This document shows positions 39,518-47,654 of a stretch of DNA of 64,000 bases, piece after piece. Numbering within the stretch: position 1 is the stretch's first letter; each line of letters begins with the position of its first letter. The position numbers and the translations under genes are program-made. The stretch lies in the NCBI RefSeq assembly GCF_001006305.1, contig NZ_LBHJ01000004.1:310001-374000 (forward strand). The letters run 5' to 3'. This DNA comes from Silvibacterium bohemicum. Its GTDB lineage: Bacteria; Acidobacteriota; Terriglobia; Terriglobales; Acidobacteriaceae. The notes under the pieces were generated by a model, which saw only the letters and a list, made by a program, of their open reading frames with translations, ran no database searches and was not told the DNA's origin.

Positions 39518-39546
39518 AAAGGGCATCCGCGAGGATGCCCTTTTTA
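39518..39546 (+). terminator. Rho-independent terminator after the porin gene
   Basis: GGGCATCC-GCGA-GGATGCCC (perfect 8-bp stem, tetraloop) followed by five T residues, 22 bp past the porin stop. It lies between convergent genes and could also stop the tetR transcript. Confidence 0.9.
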
Positions 39547-39587
39547 TTTGCGCTTGGGATGTTTTCGGAAACTACGATTGCGCAGTG

Positions 39588-40193
39588 TCAGCGGCCTGCA
39601 GGCTTGTGCTTCTCGGCTCCGAACGCAGCGAGGAAAGTGTCGGCAACATGAACTTCAAGATCCTTGGGCCCCTTTTCGCCGAGTCTTTTTGTAAAGACAT
39701 GGCGGTAGATCATGGGGCCGAGGAGCAGAGCAATCCCAACCTCAGGATCGATACCGCGGCGCAGCACGCCTCGTTTCTCTCCGCGCTTGAGGATGGCGGC
39801 CAATGCCACACGCGCGGGCTCGACGACTCGCTCACGCCACGCTGCGCCGAGAGTCTGGTTGCGTGCGGCATAGGCGATCATATGCGGCACCATCTTCTCG
39901 CGCAGCGCCTTGCGATCGAGTGCCGGCTGATATTGAAGCTGGGCGATGAGGTCGGCGCGAAAGTCGCCGGAATCGAAGACCGGCGGCTCTTCATCGATAC
40001 CGTGCAGATAGCCCATGACCTCGAGGCAAAGGCTGTCCTTGTCCGGCCAGTGCTTGTAGATGGTGGCCTTGCTGACGCCTGAGGCCTCGGCAATGGCGTC
40101 CATGCTGGTGGCATCGATTCCACGCTCGGAAAATAGCTGCACTGCCGAGTTCAAAACTTTTTTGTGCGCCTGTATGCTTCTCGGTCTGGCCAT
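39588..40193 (-). CDS. TetR-family repressor of the adjacent ABC exporter
   Basis: A 201-residue repressor. The N-terminal helix-turn-helix is AVQLFSERGIDATSMDAIAEASGVSKATIYKHWPDKDSL, the TetR_N signature; the C-terminal helical part (about 80-195) is a ligand-binding and dimer domain. It is the third gene of a minus-strand operon (ATPase, permease, TetR), starting 16 bp after the permease stop. A perfect 15-bp palindrome in the operon promoter is its likely target, giving negative autoregulation released by an exported compound. Confidence 0.9.
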   Translation of the reverse strand: MARPRSIQAHKKVLNSAVQLFSERGIDATSMDAIAEASGVSKATIYKHWPDKDSLCLEVMGYLHGIDEEPPVFDSGDFRADLIAQLQYQPALDRKALREKMVPHMIAYAARNQTLGAAWRERVVEPARVALAAILKRGEKRGVLRRGIDPEVGIALLLGPMIYRHVFTKRLGEKGPKDLEVHVADTFLAAFGAEKHKPAGR

Positions 40194-40209
40194 CCGCGAC
40201 TTCAGTTTC

Positions 40210-40956
40210 CTATGCTTCGATCTTAGAGAATAGATAAGCGCCCGCGCTCAGGAAGACCGCGGCGATACATGCCAGCAGAGCCACATCGTAGAGCAGATTG
40301 AAGTGCCAGATGTTGATCAACGAGCCGCGCAGGCCGTCCACTCCGTACGCCAAGGGATCGATGCGAGTAATCACGGTCATCACTAGAGGCAGATTCGCCA
40401 GCGGGAAAAGCGCTCCAGAAAGAAAGAAGATGGGCATGACCAGAAAATTCATCACCAGCTGGAAGCCCTGCATGTCCTTGATCACCGAGCCGATGGCCGT
40501 GCCCAGGGCCGCGAAGACGATGGCAATCATGACCACGAAAAGAAACGCCGAGGGGATGGCCAGCCAGCTATGCGGACGAAATCCCGCGATGAGGCAGATG
40601 ATAAGGATCAACGTTCCCTGGATGATGGCAACGGTTGCGCCGCCGAGCGTGCGCCCGACCATGATCTGCATGCGCGAGACCGGAGCGACCAGCGTTTCTT
40701 TGAGGAATCCGAACTGGCGATCCCAGAGCATGGCGATACCAGAGAATACAGAGCTGAAAAGCACAGTCATACCCACCACTCCCGGGGCCATGAACTGCAG
40801 ATAGCTGCCGTGACCGGCCTGCTGAAAGACCGGGCCGAGCCCGAAGCCCAGCGCAAGTAGATACAGACATGGCTGGCCAAGCGAGACGACGATCTGCACA
40901 CGCGAGCGCACATAGCGCTTCAGTTCCCGCAGCCACAAGATGTAAATCGCACCCAT
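40210..40956 (-). CDS. ABC-2-type export permease
   Basis: Inner-membrane permease of 248 residues with six membrane segments, of the DrrB/NodJ type. Typical are the start LWLRELKRYVRSRVQI, the FMAPGVVGMTVLFSSVFSGIAMLWDRQFGFLKETLVAPVSR stretch, and MPIFFLSGALFPLANLP. With the upstream ATPase it forms a complete exporter for a drug, lipid or similar hydrophobic substance. It lies 137 bp after the ATPase, a gap that shows no separate promoter I could recognise. Confidence 0.9.
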   Translation of the reverse strand: MGAIYILWLRELKRYVRSRVQIVVSLGQPCLYLLALGFGLGPVFQQAGHGSYLQFMAPGVVGMTVLFSSVFSGIAMLWDRQFGFLKETLVAPVSRMQIMVGRTLGGATVAIIQGTLILIICLIAGFRPHSWLAIPSAFLFVVMIAIVFAALGTAIGSVIKDMQGFQLVMNFLVMPIFFLSGALFPLANLPLVMTVITRIDPLAYGVDGLRGSLINIWHFNLLYDVALLACIAAVFLSAGAYLFSKIEA

Positions 40957-41093
40957 GATTCTTCCTTTCGAATAAAATCGCCTTCAGTGTTGACCGACTG
41001 GCGTGCGAAATTCTGACCGCGACCAACGGGAGCGGAAACAGTGGTCGAAGCCGAACTGGCGCGCATAGCGCGCGGTTGCCCGGACGGCCAGTC

Positions 41094-41879
41094 CTAGCGC
41101 CGAAACATCTGCGCAACCTGACGCAATGCGGCCTTCGAATCCGCGCCTTCATCGCGCAACGAGGAACCGGTAAGCGCCAGGAACGCGGCTTCGAGCGTTT
41201 CGGTCTTCGTCTGCTCCTTCAACTCCGCCGACGTGCCCTGGGCGACGATGGTTCCGTGATCCATGATGGCAATGCGATGGGCCACACGATCGGCCTCGTC
41301 CATGTAATGCGTGGTGAGAAAGACAGTGGTTTTTTCCGTTTCGTTGAGACGCTTCACGTGTGTCCACAGCTGGTTGCGGCTCTGCGGATCGAGTCCCAGC
41401 GTAGGTTCGTCGAGGAACAAAATTTTCGGTGTGTGCAGAAAACCGCGGGCAATCTCCAGGCGCCGCTTCATGCCGCCCGAGAAGGTTTTCACATAAGCGT
41501 CTTTGCGATCCCAGAGCTCGAAGATCTTCAGCAGCTCTTCGGTCCGCTCAGCGCGAATCTTGCGCGGAACGTGGTAGAGCACCCCGTGCAGGTCCATGTT
41601 CTCCCACGCCGTCTGCTCGCTATCGAGGCTTGGGTCCTGGAAGACGATGCCGAAGCGCTGGCGGGCCTGCCTCTGCTTCACCGTGGGATCAAGGCCGTCG
41701 AGCTCGATGCGTCCGCTGGTGGGGCGCAGCAGCGTAGTCAGCATCTTGATAGTGGTGGTCTTCCCTGCTCCGTTCGGACCGAGGAAGGCGAAGATCTCGC
41801 CTTGCGCCACGTCGAAGGTGATGTCCTTGACGGCGGTGAAATCTCCAAACGTCTTGACCAGATTTTGGACGGAAATCAT
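41094..41879 (-). CDS. ABC exporter ATPase (DrrA-like)
   Basis: A 261-residue ATPase partner of the ABC-2 permease. Walker A GPNGAGKTT, Q-loop FQDPSLDSE, signature FSGGMKRRLEIARG, Walker B ILFLDEPTLGLDP and the switch His in TTHYMDEADR are all present. The C-terminal QGTSAELKEQTKTETLEAAFLALTG is typical of DrrA-like exporters. The start ATG at 41879 (MISVQNLV) is chosen because the predicted transcript begins near 41920, after the upstream candidate starts; AGGAGG lies 11 nt before it. It is the first gene of the TetR-regulated operon. Confidence 0.92.
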   Translation of the reverse strand: MISVQNLVKTFGDFTAVKDITFDVAQGEIFAFLGPNGAGKTTTIKMLTTLLRPTSGRIELDGLDPTVKQRQARQRFGIVFQDPSLDSEQTAWENMDLHGVLYHVPRKIRAERTEELLKIFELWDRKDAYVKTFSGGMKRRLEIARGFLHTPKILFLDEPTLGLDPQSRNQLWTHVKRLNETEKTTVFLTTHYMDEADRVAHRIAIMDHGTIVAQGTSAELKEQTKTETLEAAFLALTGSSLRDEGADSKAALRQVAQMFRR

Positions 41880-41926
41880 TCGAGGAAGTCCCTCCTTCGC
41901 TTGCAGACGTCTTCCTGACATAGGCA

Positions 41927-41955
41927 ATACTGAACGGTTCAGTTTAGTTTGTCAA
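41927..41955 (-). promoter_or_regulatory. Promoter and TetR operator of the ABC export operon
   Basis: Minus strand: -35 TTGACA (41955-41950), 17-bp spacer, -10 CAGTAT (41932-41927). A perfect palindrome ACTGAAC-G-GTTCAGT (41929-41943) covers the spacer and the -10. This is the classic layout for repression by a TetR protein, and the tetR gene is the last of the operon. Confidence 0.75.
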
Positions 41956-42038
41956 CTGGGTTTTTACCCGCCAATCAGGGCAATTGCTTCAAGAAATACG
42001 TCCGCAATCCCCGATTGCGACGTTGGACAAATGACTCG

Positions 42039-42067
42039 TTGACAGCTTCGCCGATTAACATCACAAT
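42039..42067 (+). promoter_or_regulatory. Promoter of the padR operon, nearly leaderless
   Basis: TTGACA at 42039-42044, 17-bp spacer, CACAAT at 42062-42067. The -10 ends only 12 bp before the padR ATG and no Shine-Dalgarno is present, so the transcript would have a leader of about six bases or none. Confidence 0.5.
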
Positions 42068-42079
42068 GTAGTTCTAATT

Positions 42080-42421
42080 ATGCTTGGTGAATTCGAATAC
42101 CTCACCCTCACGGCTGCGGCAGGCCTCGGCGAGCATGCTTACGGAGCGGCCATCCGCGAAGAGATCCAGTCGATCACCGGGCGGGTGTGCTCCATCGGAG
42201 CGCTGTATACCACCATCGATCGTCTCGAGAAGAAGGGCCTGCTCAAAACCTGGATGGGCGATGCCACGCCGCAGCGTGGCGGCCGCGCCAAGCGCATGGT
42301 GCAGGTAACTCCACAAGGCATCAAAGCGGCGAAGACCTTTTACGACGCGGTGATGCGCGTGAGCCGCGCAGCGCCGTGGGCCGCAACGTGGGAAAACGAG
42401 CCACAGGAGAAGAAGTCATGA
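42080..42421 (+). CDS. PadR-family transcriptional regulator
   Basis: A 113-residue winged-helix regulator. The PadR core is AYGAAIREEIQSITGRVCSIGALYTTIDRLEKKGLLK followed by the wing RGGRAKRMVQVTPQG, with a short C-terminal helix. PadR proteins usually repress an adjacent membrane-protein or efflux gene in response to a small molecule. Its stop overlaps the next gene's start as ATGA, so the two are translationally coupled. The ATG at 42080 lacks a ribosome-binding site and may be read from a leaderless mRNA. Confidence 0.92.
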   Translation: MLGEFEYLTLTAAAGLGEHAYGAAIREEIQSITGRVCSIGALYTTIDRLEKKGLLKTWMGDATPQRGGRAKRMVQVTPQGIKAAKTFYDAVMRVSRAAPWAATWENEPQEKKS

Positions 42422-43098
42422 GAATGCTGGAGATGGTCGCTTATCCATTGGCCCGGGAAGAACGCGATGCCGTCCTGGGCGACATGCTAGAAATCGGAGA
42501 GACCGGATCGAAGGCCATCTTCGCCGTAATCGGCCTGGTTTTGAGGCGTGAAATGCTTCTGTGGCAAAGCTGGCGGCCGTGGGTTGCGGGATTGGGCATC
42601 GCCCTCCCCTTCAGCTTTCCGTTGATCGGATCGTCGCTAGGCGTGAGTTGGAGTTATCTGCATGCCGTCAGTACAAATTCGACCGGCTATCCTACGACGA
42701 CCTTGCTCTCTCTTTTGTGCCAAGGTCTGTTGCTCATTGGCTGGTCATGGAGCGCCGGATATGTCACCGGCTTGATTTCGCGCAGGACTCTTTGGGCGAG
42801 CGCCGTTCTATGCCTCGCTCCCTGCCTCTTCTGCGAAACGCGATTTCATAATCCATCGCTGTCGCGTCTTTCGCTCCTGCTGTTCCTGGCGCCCGCTCTG
42901 GCAGGCGTATGGATGGGCTGGCGCAAGATGCGCATCGCCCCAGGTGCTGCAACAGCCCTAGCAATGACTCTCGCAGCACTGATGCTTGCGAGATGGAACC
43001 ACGGTGGAGTGTCGATGCTTAGCTGTTTTCTTCTTTGGCCCACGTTCTACCTGATGTCCAATTCGATGCGATCCAGTGTGCGTACAACGCAGGCTTGA
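42418..43098 (+). CDS. PadR-coupled integral membrane protein
   Basis: A 226-residue protein. The first 40 residues (YPLAREERDAVLGDMLEIG) resemble the short 'permease prefix' region found before MacB/FtsX-like permeases of acidobacteria, and the rest has about six hydrophobic segments, but no recognisable permease domain follows. It starts in the ATGA overlap with padR. Function unknown; it may be a truncated relative of PadR-linked permeases or a stand-alone sensor membrane protein. Confidence 0.75.
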   Translation: MRMLEMVAYPLAREERDAVLGDMLEIGETGSKAIFAVIGLVLRREMLLWQSWRPWVAGLGIALPFSFPLIGSSLGVSWSYLHAVSTNSTGYPTTTLLSLLCQGLLLIGWSWSAGYVTGLISRRTLWASAVLCLAPCLFCETRFHNPSLSRLSLLLFLAPALAGVWMGWRKMRIAPGAATALAMTLAALMLARWNHGGVSMLSCFLLWPTFYLMSNSMRSSVRTTQA

Positions 43099-43125
43099 AA
43101 ATACCGCGATAACTAGAGGAACACT

Positions 43126-44223
43126 ATGTCCAGATCGATGCGAACTGCGATAGCTCTTATCGTTGCCACGGTGTTCCCTTCCCTTTTTGCTCTCGCCGCG
43201 CCTCAGGCCTTGTCGCCGAGTCACGTGATCGAGCGTGAGCTGCAGTCGCAGAAGTTTTCTCAGAACAAGTTCGGCATCAGCCCCACGCGGAAGATGGCAA
43301 TCTATCTACCGCCAGGCTATGACGAATCGACCGAGCGCTATCCGGTAATCTACTTTCTCCCTAGCCCCATCGGAGAAACCTATCGTTCGATCTTCGACGA
43401 ACGCCATGCACAAAGTCTCTTCGAGCGGGCGATCAAGGCGGGGGTAACCGGCAAGTTCATTCTCGTCTCGGTGGACATGACAACGCCGCTTGGGTCTTCG
43501 TGGTATGTGAATTCTCCGGTCACGGGTAACTGGGAAGATTTCGTGATCGACGAATTAGTTCCTTACATGGACGCGAGCTTTCGCACGCTGCCCAGCGGCG
43601 ATTCGCGCGGCATTGCCGGAATCGGGATGGGCGGCTACGGCGCCATTCGTTTCGGCATGCGTCATCCGGAGACTTTCCGGTCGGTCTATGCGATGCATCC
43701 GGTCGGCACTGGATCGGGCGTGCAGATCATGGATTCGCGGCCTAATTGGGATCTTCTGGCCAATGCCAAGTCGCTCGACGATGTGAAGAAAGACGGCTTC
43801 TCCACCATCTTCACCAGCATCTTCCAGGCTCATCTTCCCGACACCAGCAAGCCTCCGCTCTTCGTCGATCTACCGGCACGCATGGACGGGAATCAACTGG
43901 TGATCGACGCCAAGTTGACGGAGCAGCTGCGCGATAACTTTTTTCTTGAAACGATGATTCCGCAATACGCGGAGAATCTGAAATCGCTGCGCGGATTCAA
44001 ATTCGACTGGGCGCGCAGCGACACCAATCAGGATCACGTGTATTCGAACCAGGCATTCACGCATAAGCTGAACGAGTTCGGCATAGTCCACGAAGCAGAA
44101 GAATACAACGGTACCTGGGGAGAGCCTAATTGGGGTTCCGACGGCCGTGTCTATACCGAGGTGCTGCCCTTCTTCGCCCGGCATCTGGTTTTTCAGAAGG
44201 GTTCTGAGCGGGCTTCTGAATAG
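43126..44223 (+). CDS. Secreted esterase-fold protein lacking the nucleophilic serine
   Basis: A 365-residue protein with a signal peptide (about 1-25) and an alpha/beta-hydrolase domain of the esterase-D type (MAIYLPPGYDESTERYPVIYFL, WEDFVIDELVPYMDASFRTL). At the nucleophile elbow relatives have GxSMGGYGA; here it reads GIGMGGYGA, so residue 167 is Gly (codon GGG) instead of Ser. The C-terminal catalytic His context (usually GGHSW or similar) is also not evident (GTWGEPNW). It is therefore probably not a classical serine esterase; it may bind a ligand or use other chemistry. It follows the PadR pair by 27 bp. Confidence 0.8.
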   Translation: MSRSMRTAIALIVATVFPSLFALAAPQALSPSHVIERELQSQKFSQNKFGISPTRKMAIYLPPGYDESTERYPVIYFLPSPIGETYRSIFDERHAQSLFERAIKAGVTGKFILVSVDMTTPLGSSWYVNSPVTGNWEDFVIDELVPYMDASFRTLPSGDSRGIAGIGMGGYGAIRFGMRHPETFRSVYAMHPVGTGSGVQIMDSRPNWDLLANAKSLDDVKKDGFSTIFTSIFQAHLPDTSKPPLFVDLPARMDGNQLVIDAKLTEQLRDNFFLETMIPQYAENLKSLRGFKFDWARSDTNQDHVYSNQAFTHKLNEFGIVHEAEEYNGTWGEPNWGSDGRVYTEVLPFFARHLVFQKGSERASE

Positions 44224-44334
44224 AGCCGCACTGCTGGTCTAGTCATTGTTGGCGGCTATAGCGCCGAAACTTCTGTACCTTGCCTGCATGGCATGTCCCT
44301 TGTTAGCCTTAACCCGCATTTCGGGGGCTAATTC

Positions 44335-46884
44335 TTGCGTAATCAAACGCTTCAGCGCGCTGTCGTTGTTTCCACTCTGATATTTTCCTTCCTCATCGTT
44401 CCAGCATCGCGGGCGCAGGCCCCCGTCGAGGACAATTCCGCTATCGACCAGCAGGCCGAGTCGATGCTCAAAAAGCTGACTCTCCAGCAGAAGCTGGAGC
44501 TGATTGGCGGCGAAGACAGCATGTTCATCAGAGCGGAGCCCGATGCGGGCTTTCCGCGGCTGAAGATGTCGGACGGGCCGGATGGCATCCGCACCTGGGG
44601 TCCGGATACAGCCCACGCTGGCGGCGTGGCATTGGCAGCAAGCTGGGACCCGGAACTGGCCCGGCGCATGGGCGTGGCTATCGCTCAGGATGCGCGTGCG
44701 CGCGGAGTTCACTTCCTGCTGGGTCCGGGCGTGAACATCTATCGCGGACCGATGAACGGGCGTAACTTCGAGTACTTCGGCGAAGATCCTTTTCTGTCCG
44801 CGCATACTGCGGTTCCCTATATAGAAGGGGTGCAGAGCCAAGGCGTGATCGCCACGGTGAAGCACTTTGCCGCCAACAACGAGGAGTATGACCGGCACAA
44901 CGTCAGCTCCGATGTGGATGAACGGACACTGCGCGAGATCTATCTACCTGCCTTCGAGGCCGCGGTAAAGGATGCGCATGTCGGCTCGGTGATGAACTCC
45001 TACAACCTCTTAAATGGCGTACATGCAACGCAAAACATCCATCTGAATAACGAAATCCTCAAGAAAGAATGGGCTTTCGACAGCATCCTGATGTCGGACT
45101 GGGATGCGACCTACAGCGCTGTGGGCGCGGCCAACGGCGGACTGGACCTGGAGATGCCGTCGGGCAAGTTCATGAATCCCAAAAATCTGACGGCTGCCGT
45201 AAAGAGTAGTGAGGTAAGTGAGGCGACCATCGACGACAAAGTGCGGCGCATCTTTCGCACTGCAATCCGCTTCCACTTCCTCGAGCGCGACCAGACCGAC
45301 CTGGGCATTCCTGCTTACACGCAAAGCGGCAAGCAGGTAGCGCTGGACGAGGCGCGGGAGAGCATCACGCTGCTGAAGAACGAAGGCGATGTGCTGCCGC
45401 TGGATACCGGCAGGGTTAAGACGCTAGCGGTCATCGGGCCGGACGCATGGCCCGCGGTATCTGGCGCGGGCGGCAGCTCGGCGGTAACCGCGTTCGCTCC
45501 GGTGAGCATCATGACCGGCCTCTCCAATTATCTTGGCGAGCGCGTCAAGGTGCTCTATGTGCGCGGACTGCCTTCAACCGAGGATATATTCAACGACACG
45601 AAGTTCGTCGAGCCCGCAGGCGAGCCAGCGCCGCAGCGCCGTCGCGACAGTCATGCGGTGAAGGTGGAAACCTTCAACAGCGAGAACTTCGGCGGAGCCG
45701 CAACGCTCACCTATGCCGGGCGCATCGCAAACTTCAAGTCGGAAGAGTGGACGCCGTCTGCTAAAGAGCATAAGAGCATCCGGTACACAGCTGAATATAT
45801 GCCCAACAAGACGGGCAGCTATCTGGTGTTGGCCGGAGCGGGCGGATCGGATGCCTACACGGTGACGATCGACGGCAAGAAGGTGATCGAGCAGCTCAAG
45901 CGCGAGGGCCAGGCTCCGCAGTTTGCCGAGGTGAATCTGACCAAGGGCAAGCCGGCGAAGTTCCAGGTCGACTATCTGCCCGATGCGGCATATCCGCGCC
46001 TCGGGGTGGGAATCAAAGCCGCCGATGAGTTGGTCTCTCCTGAGGCTGCGAAGGTCGCGGCGATGGCCGACGCGGCAGTCGTATCGGTCGGCTTCGATCC
46101 ACAAACAGAGAGCGAGGGCTTCGATCGCACGTACTCACTGCCATGGGGACAGGATCAGCTCATCCAGGCGGTGAACGCGGCGAATAAGAAGACGATTGTC
46201 ACGCTCACCGCAGGCGGCGGAGTCGATACGCATCGCTGGCTTGGGAATACTCCGGTGCTGCTGCACAATTGGTATCCGGGACAGGAGGGAGGTACGGCCC
46301 TGGCAGAGATCCTCTTCGGCGAGCGCTCGCCGGAGGGTCACCTGCCCATGAGTCTCGAAAAGAGCTGGGAGGAAAATCCGGTTCACGATAATTACTACGC
46401 GCCTCCGGTGCCTGCCGGTGAGACTCCACATGTGAAATATGCCGAGGGCGTGTTCGTGGGCTATCGCTACTACACGTCGATGAACAAGGAGCCGCTGTTT
46501 CCTTTCGGCTTTGGACTCTCCTACACCACGTTCGCCTTCTCGGGTCTTAAAGTGTCTCCGGAGACAGCCTCAGCGGATGGTCCCATCACCGTGTCCTTCG
46601 AGGTAGAAAACACCGGCCATCGTGCCGGAGCTGACGTGGCACAGGTGTATGTCGGCGATCCCTCAGCCAAAATCAAGCGGCCGGTGAAGGAGCTGAAAGG
46701 CTATCAAAAGGTACGACTGGAGCCGGGAAAGAAAGAACGCGTGAGCGTCACCCTGGACCGGCGGTCTCTCGCCTACTGGGATGTCGATTCCAATGGATGG
46801 AAGGTCGACCCGGGCCAGTTCACCTTGTTTGTGGGCGATTCTTCGGCAAATACTCCTTTGACCAAGGACTTCACGGTCAAATAA
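44335..46884 (+). CDS. Secreted GH3 beta-glucosidase with PA14 insertion
   Basis: An 849-residue glycoside hydrolase family 3 enzyme that would release glucose or other sugars from the non-reducing ends of beta-glucans or glycosides, in the periplasm or outside. Signal peptide about 1-28 (ends SRAQ). The N-terminal TIM barrel contains KHFAANNEE and the nucleophile Asp255 in LMSDWDATY; a PA14-like beta domain (about 435-560, NKTGSYLVLAGAGGSDAYTVTIDG) is inserted in the alpha/beta sandwich, and a fibronectin-III-like domain ends the protein (FGFGLSYTTFAFSGL onward). The start is TTG at 44335. Monocistronic, closed by a terminator. A second, frameshifted GH3 gene lies at 56817. Confidence 0.92.
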   Translation: MRNQTLQRAVVVSTLIFSFLIVPASRAQAPVEDNSAIDQQAESMLKKLTLQQKLELIGGEDSMFIRAEPDAGFPRLKMSDGPDGIRTWGPDTAHAGGVALAASWDPELARRMGVAIAQDARARGVHFLLGPGVNIYRGPMNGRNFEYFGEDPFLSAHTAVPYIEGVQSQGVIATVKHFAANNEEYDRHNVSSDVDERTLREIYLPAFEAAVKDAHVGSVMNSYNLLNGVHATQNIHLNNEILKKEWAFDSILMSDWDATYSAVGAANGGLDLEMPSGKFMNPKNLTAAVKSSEVSEATIDDKVRRIFRTAIRFHFLERDQTDLGIPAYTQSGKQVALDEARESITLLKNEGDVLPLDTGRVKTLAVIGPDAWPAVSGAGGSSAVTAFAPVSIMTGLSNYLGERVKVLYVRGLPSTEDIFNDTKFVEPAGEPAPQRRRDSHAVKVETFNSENFGGAATLTYAGRIANFKSEEWTPSAKEHKSIRYTAEYMPNKTGSYLVLAGAGGSDAYTVTIDGKKVIEQLKREGQAPQFAEVNLTKGKPAKFQVDYLPDAAYPRLGVGIKAADELVSPEAAKVAAMADAAVVSVGFDPQTESEGFDRTYSLPWGQDQLIQAVNAANKKTIVTLTAGGGVDTHRWLGNTPVLLHNWYPGQEGGTALAEILFGERSPEGHLPMSLEKSWEENPVHDNYYAPPVPAGETPHVKYAEGVFVGYRYYTSMNKEPLFPFGFGLSYTTFAFSGLKVSPETASADGPITVSFEVENTGHRAGADVAQVYVGDPSAKIKRPVKELKGYQKVRLEPGKKERVSVTLDRRSLAYWDVDSNGWKVDPGQFTLFVGDSSANTPLTKDFTVK

Positions 46885-46900
46885 CCAGCGATTGAGAGAC

Positions 46901-46932
46901 ACGCCCGGAGTGAGTCTCCGGGCGTTTTTTTT
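46901..46932 (+). terminator. Rho-independent terminator after the GH3 gene
   Basis: ACGCCCGGAG-TGAGT-CTCCGGGCGT, a perfect 10-bp stem with a 5-nt loop, ending in a run of eight T residues, 17 bp past the stop. Confidence 0.95.
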
Positions 46933-47010
46933 CGTGTGAAATTGGTCTTTGCGCCGAAGGCAGATCTCGCGCATCCATGACAAGAACCAACAGCGTTTAG
47001 GAGAACCAGA

Positions 47011-47301
47011 ATGGCAGAGGTACGTGTGATTGCGCGGGCGGTGGCTCGCGAAGATAAAGCTGACGAGCTAAAGGCGTTGCTCAGCGGACTGGTCGTGCCC
47101 ACGCGGGCCGAGGCAGGCTGCGTTTACGACGATCTCTTCGAATCGAATCTACCGGGCATTTTTGTATTCAACGAACTTTGGCAGAGCCAGGCGCATCTGG
47201 ATGCCCATGCGGCGAGCAGTCACTTTAAGCAGATCTTCGGAAAAGCCGATCAGATTTTGGCCGAACCGCTGGAAGTGAATCTTTTGACCGCTGTTGGTTA
47301 G
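47011..47301 (+). CDS. Antibiotic biosynthesis monooxygenase (ABM) domain protein
   Basis: A 96-residue ferredoxin-like alpha/beta-barrel protein. VRVIARAVAREDKADELKALLSGLVVPTRAEAGCVYDDLFE and FVFNELWQSQAHLDAHAASSHFKQ are the typical ABM/YgiN-type stretches. Small dimeric members oxidise quinols, degrade heme or have unknown roles; no specific substrate residue set was identified. AGGAGA lies 8 nt before the ATG. Single gene with terminators on both sides. Confidence 0.9.
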   Translation: MAEVRVIARAVAREDKADELKALLSGLVVPTRAEAGCVYDDLFESNLPGIFVFNELWQSQAHLDAHAASSHFKQIFGKADQILAEPLEVNLLTAVG

Positions 47302-47360
47302 GTGGTGGCCTGGATATCACGATAAACCTCGGGCTATCGACGTTCTGTGTGCGAAGCATA

Positions 47361-47389
47361 AAAGGAGGGCCATGGCGGCCCTCCTTTTT
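47361..47389 (+). terminator. Rho-independent terminator after the ABM gene
   Basis: GGAGGGCC-ATGGC-GGCCCTCC, extended by AAA/TTT pairing and followed by five T residues, about 60 bp past the stop. Confidence 0.92.
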
Positions 47390-47654
47390 ATGTTTACCTT
47401 CTTGCCTTACCCGAATCGGCAGAACTTGCACATGCTAAGACAAAGCCACTCCAGTTAGACGGAAGATAGTAACAATCATAAAAACATTGGCAATCTTAAT
47501 ATGTATCCAGTTATCTATCTAATCGGGGCTCCCAGATATCCGTCCACATAATTAAAGGTTTTTTTGAAACTATCCGAAGGTTATCGTGCTAGTGTAGGAG
47601 AAATTTTCAGGCCAGTAGCTAAAGGTATCTTCCCTCTAGCTTGCAAGGGGCTTC
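47390..47654. other. AT-rich intergenic stretch before the acyltransferase
   Basis: Markedly richer in A and T than the surrounding DNA, with several short A/T runs. A TTGAAA near 47566 may be a -35, but its -10 is unclear. No gene or repeat was recognised. Confidence 0.4.
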
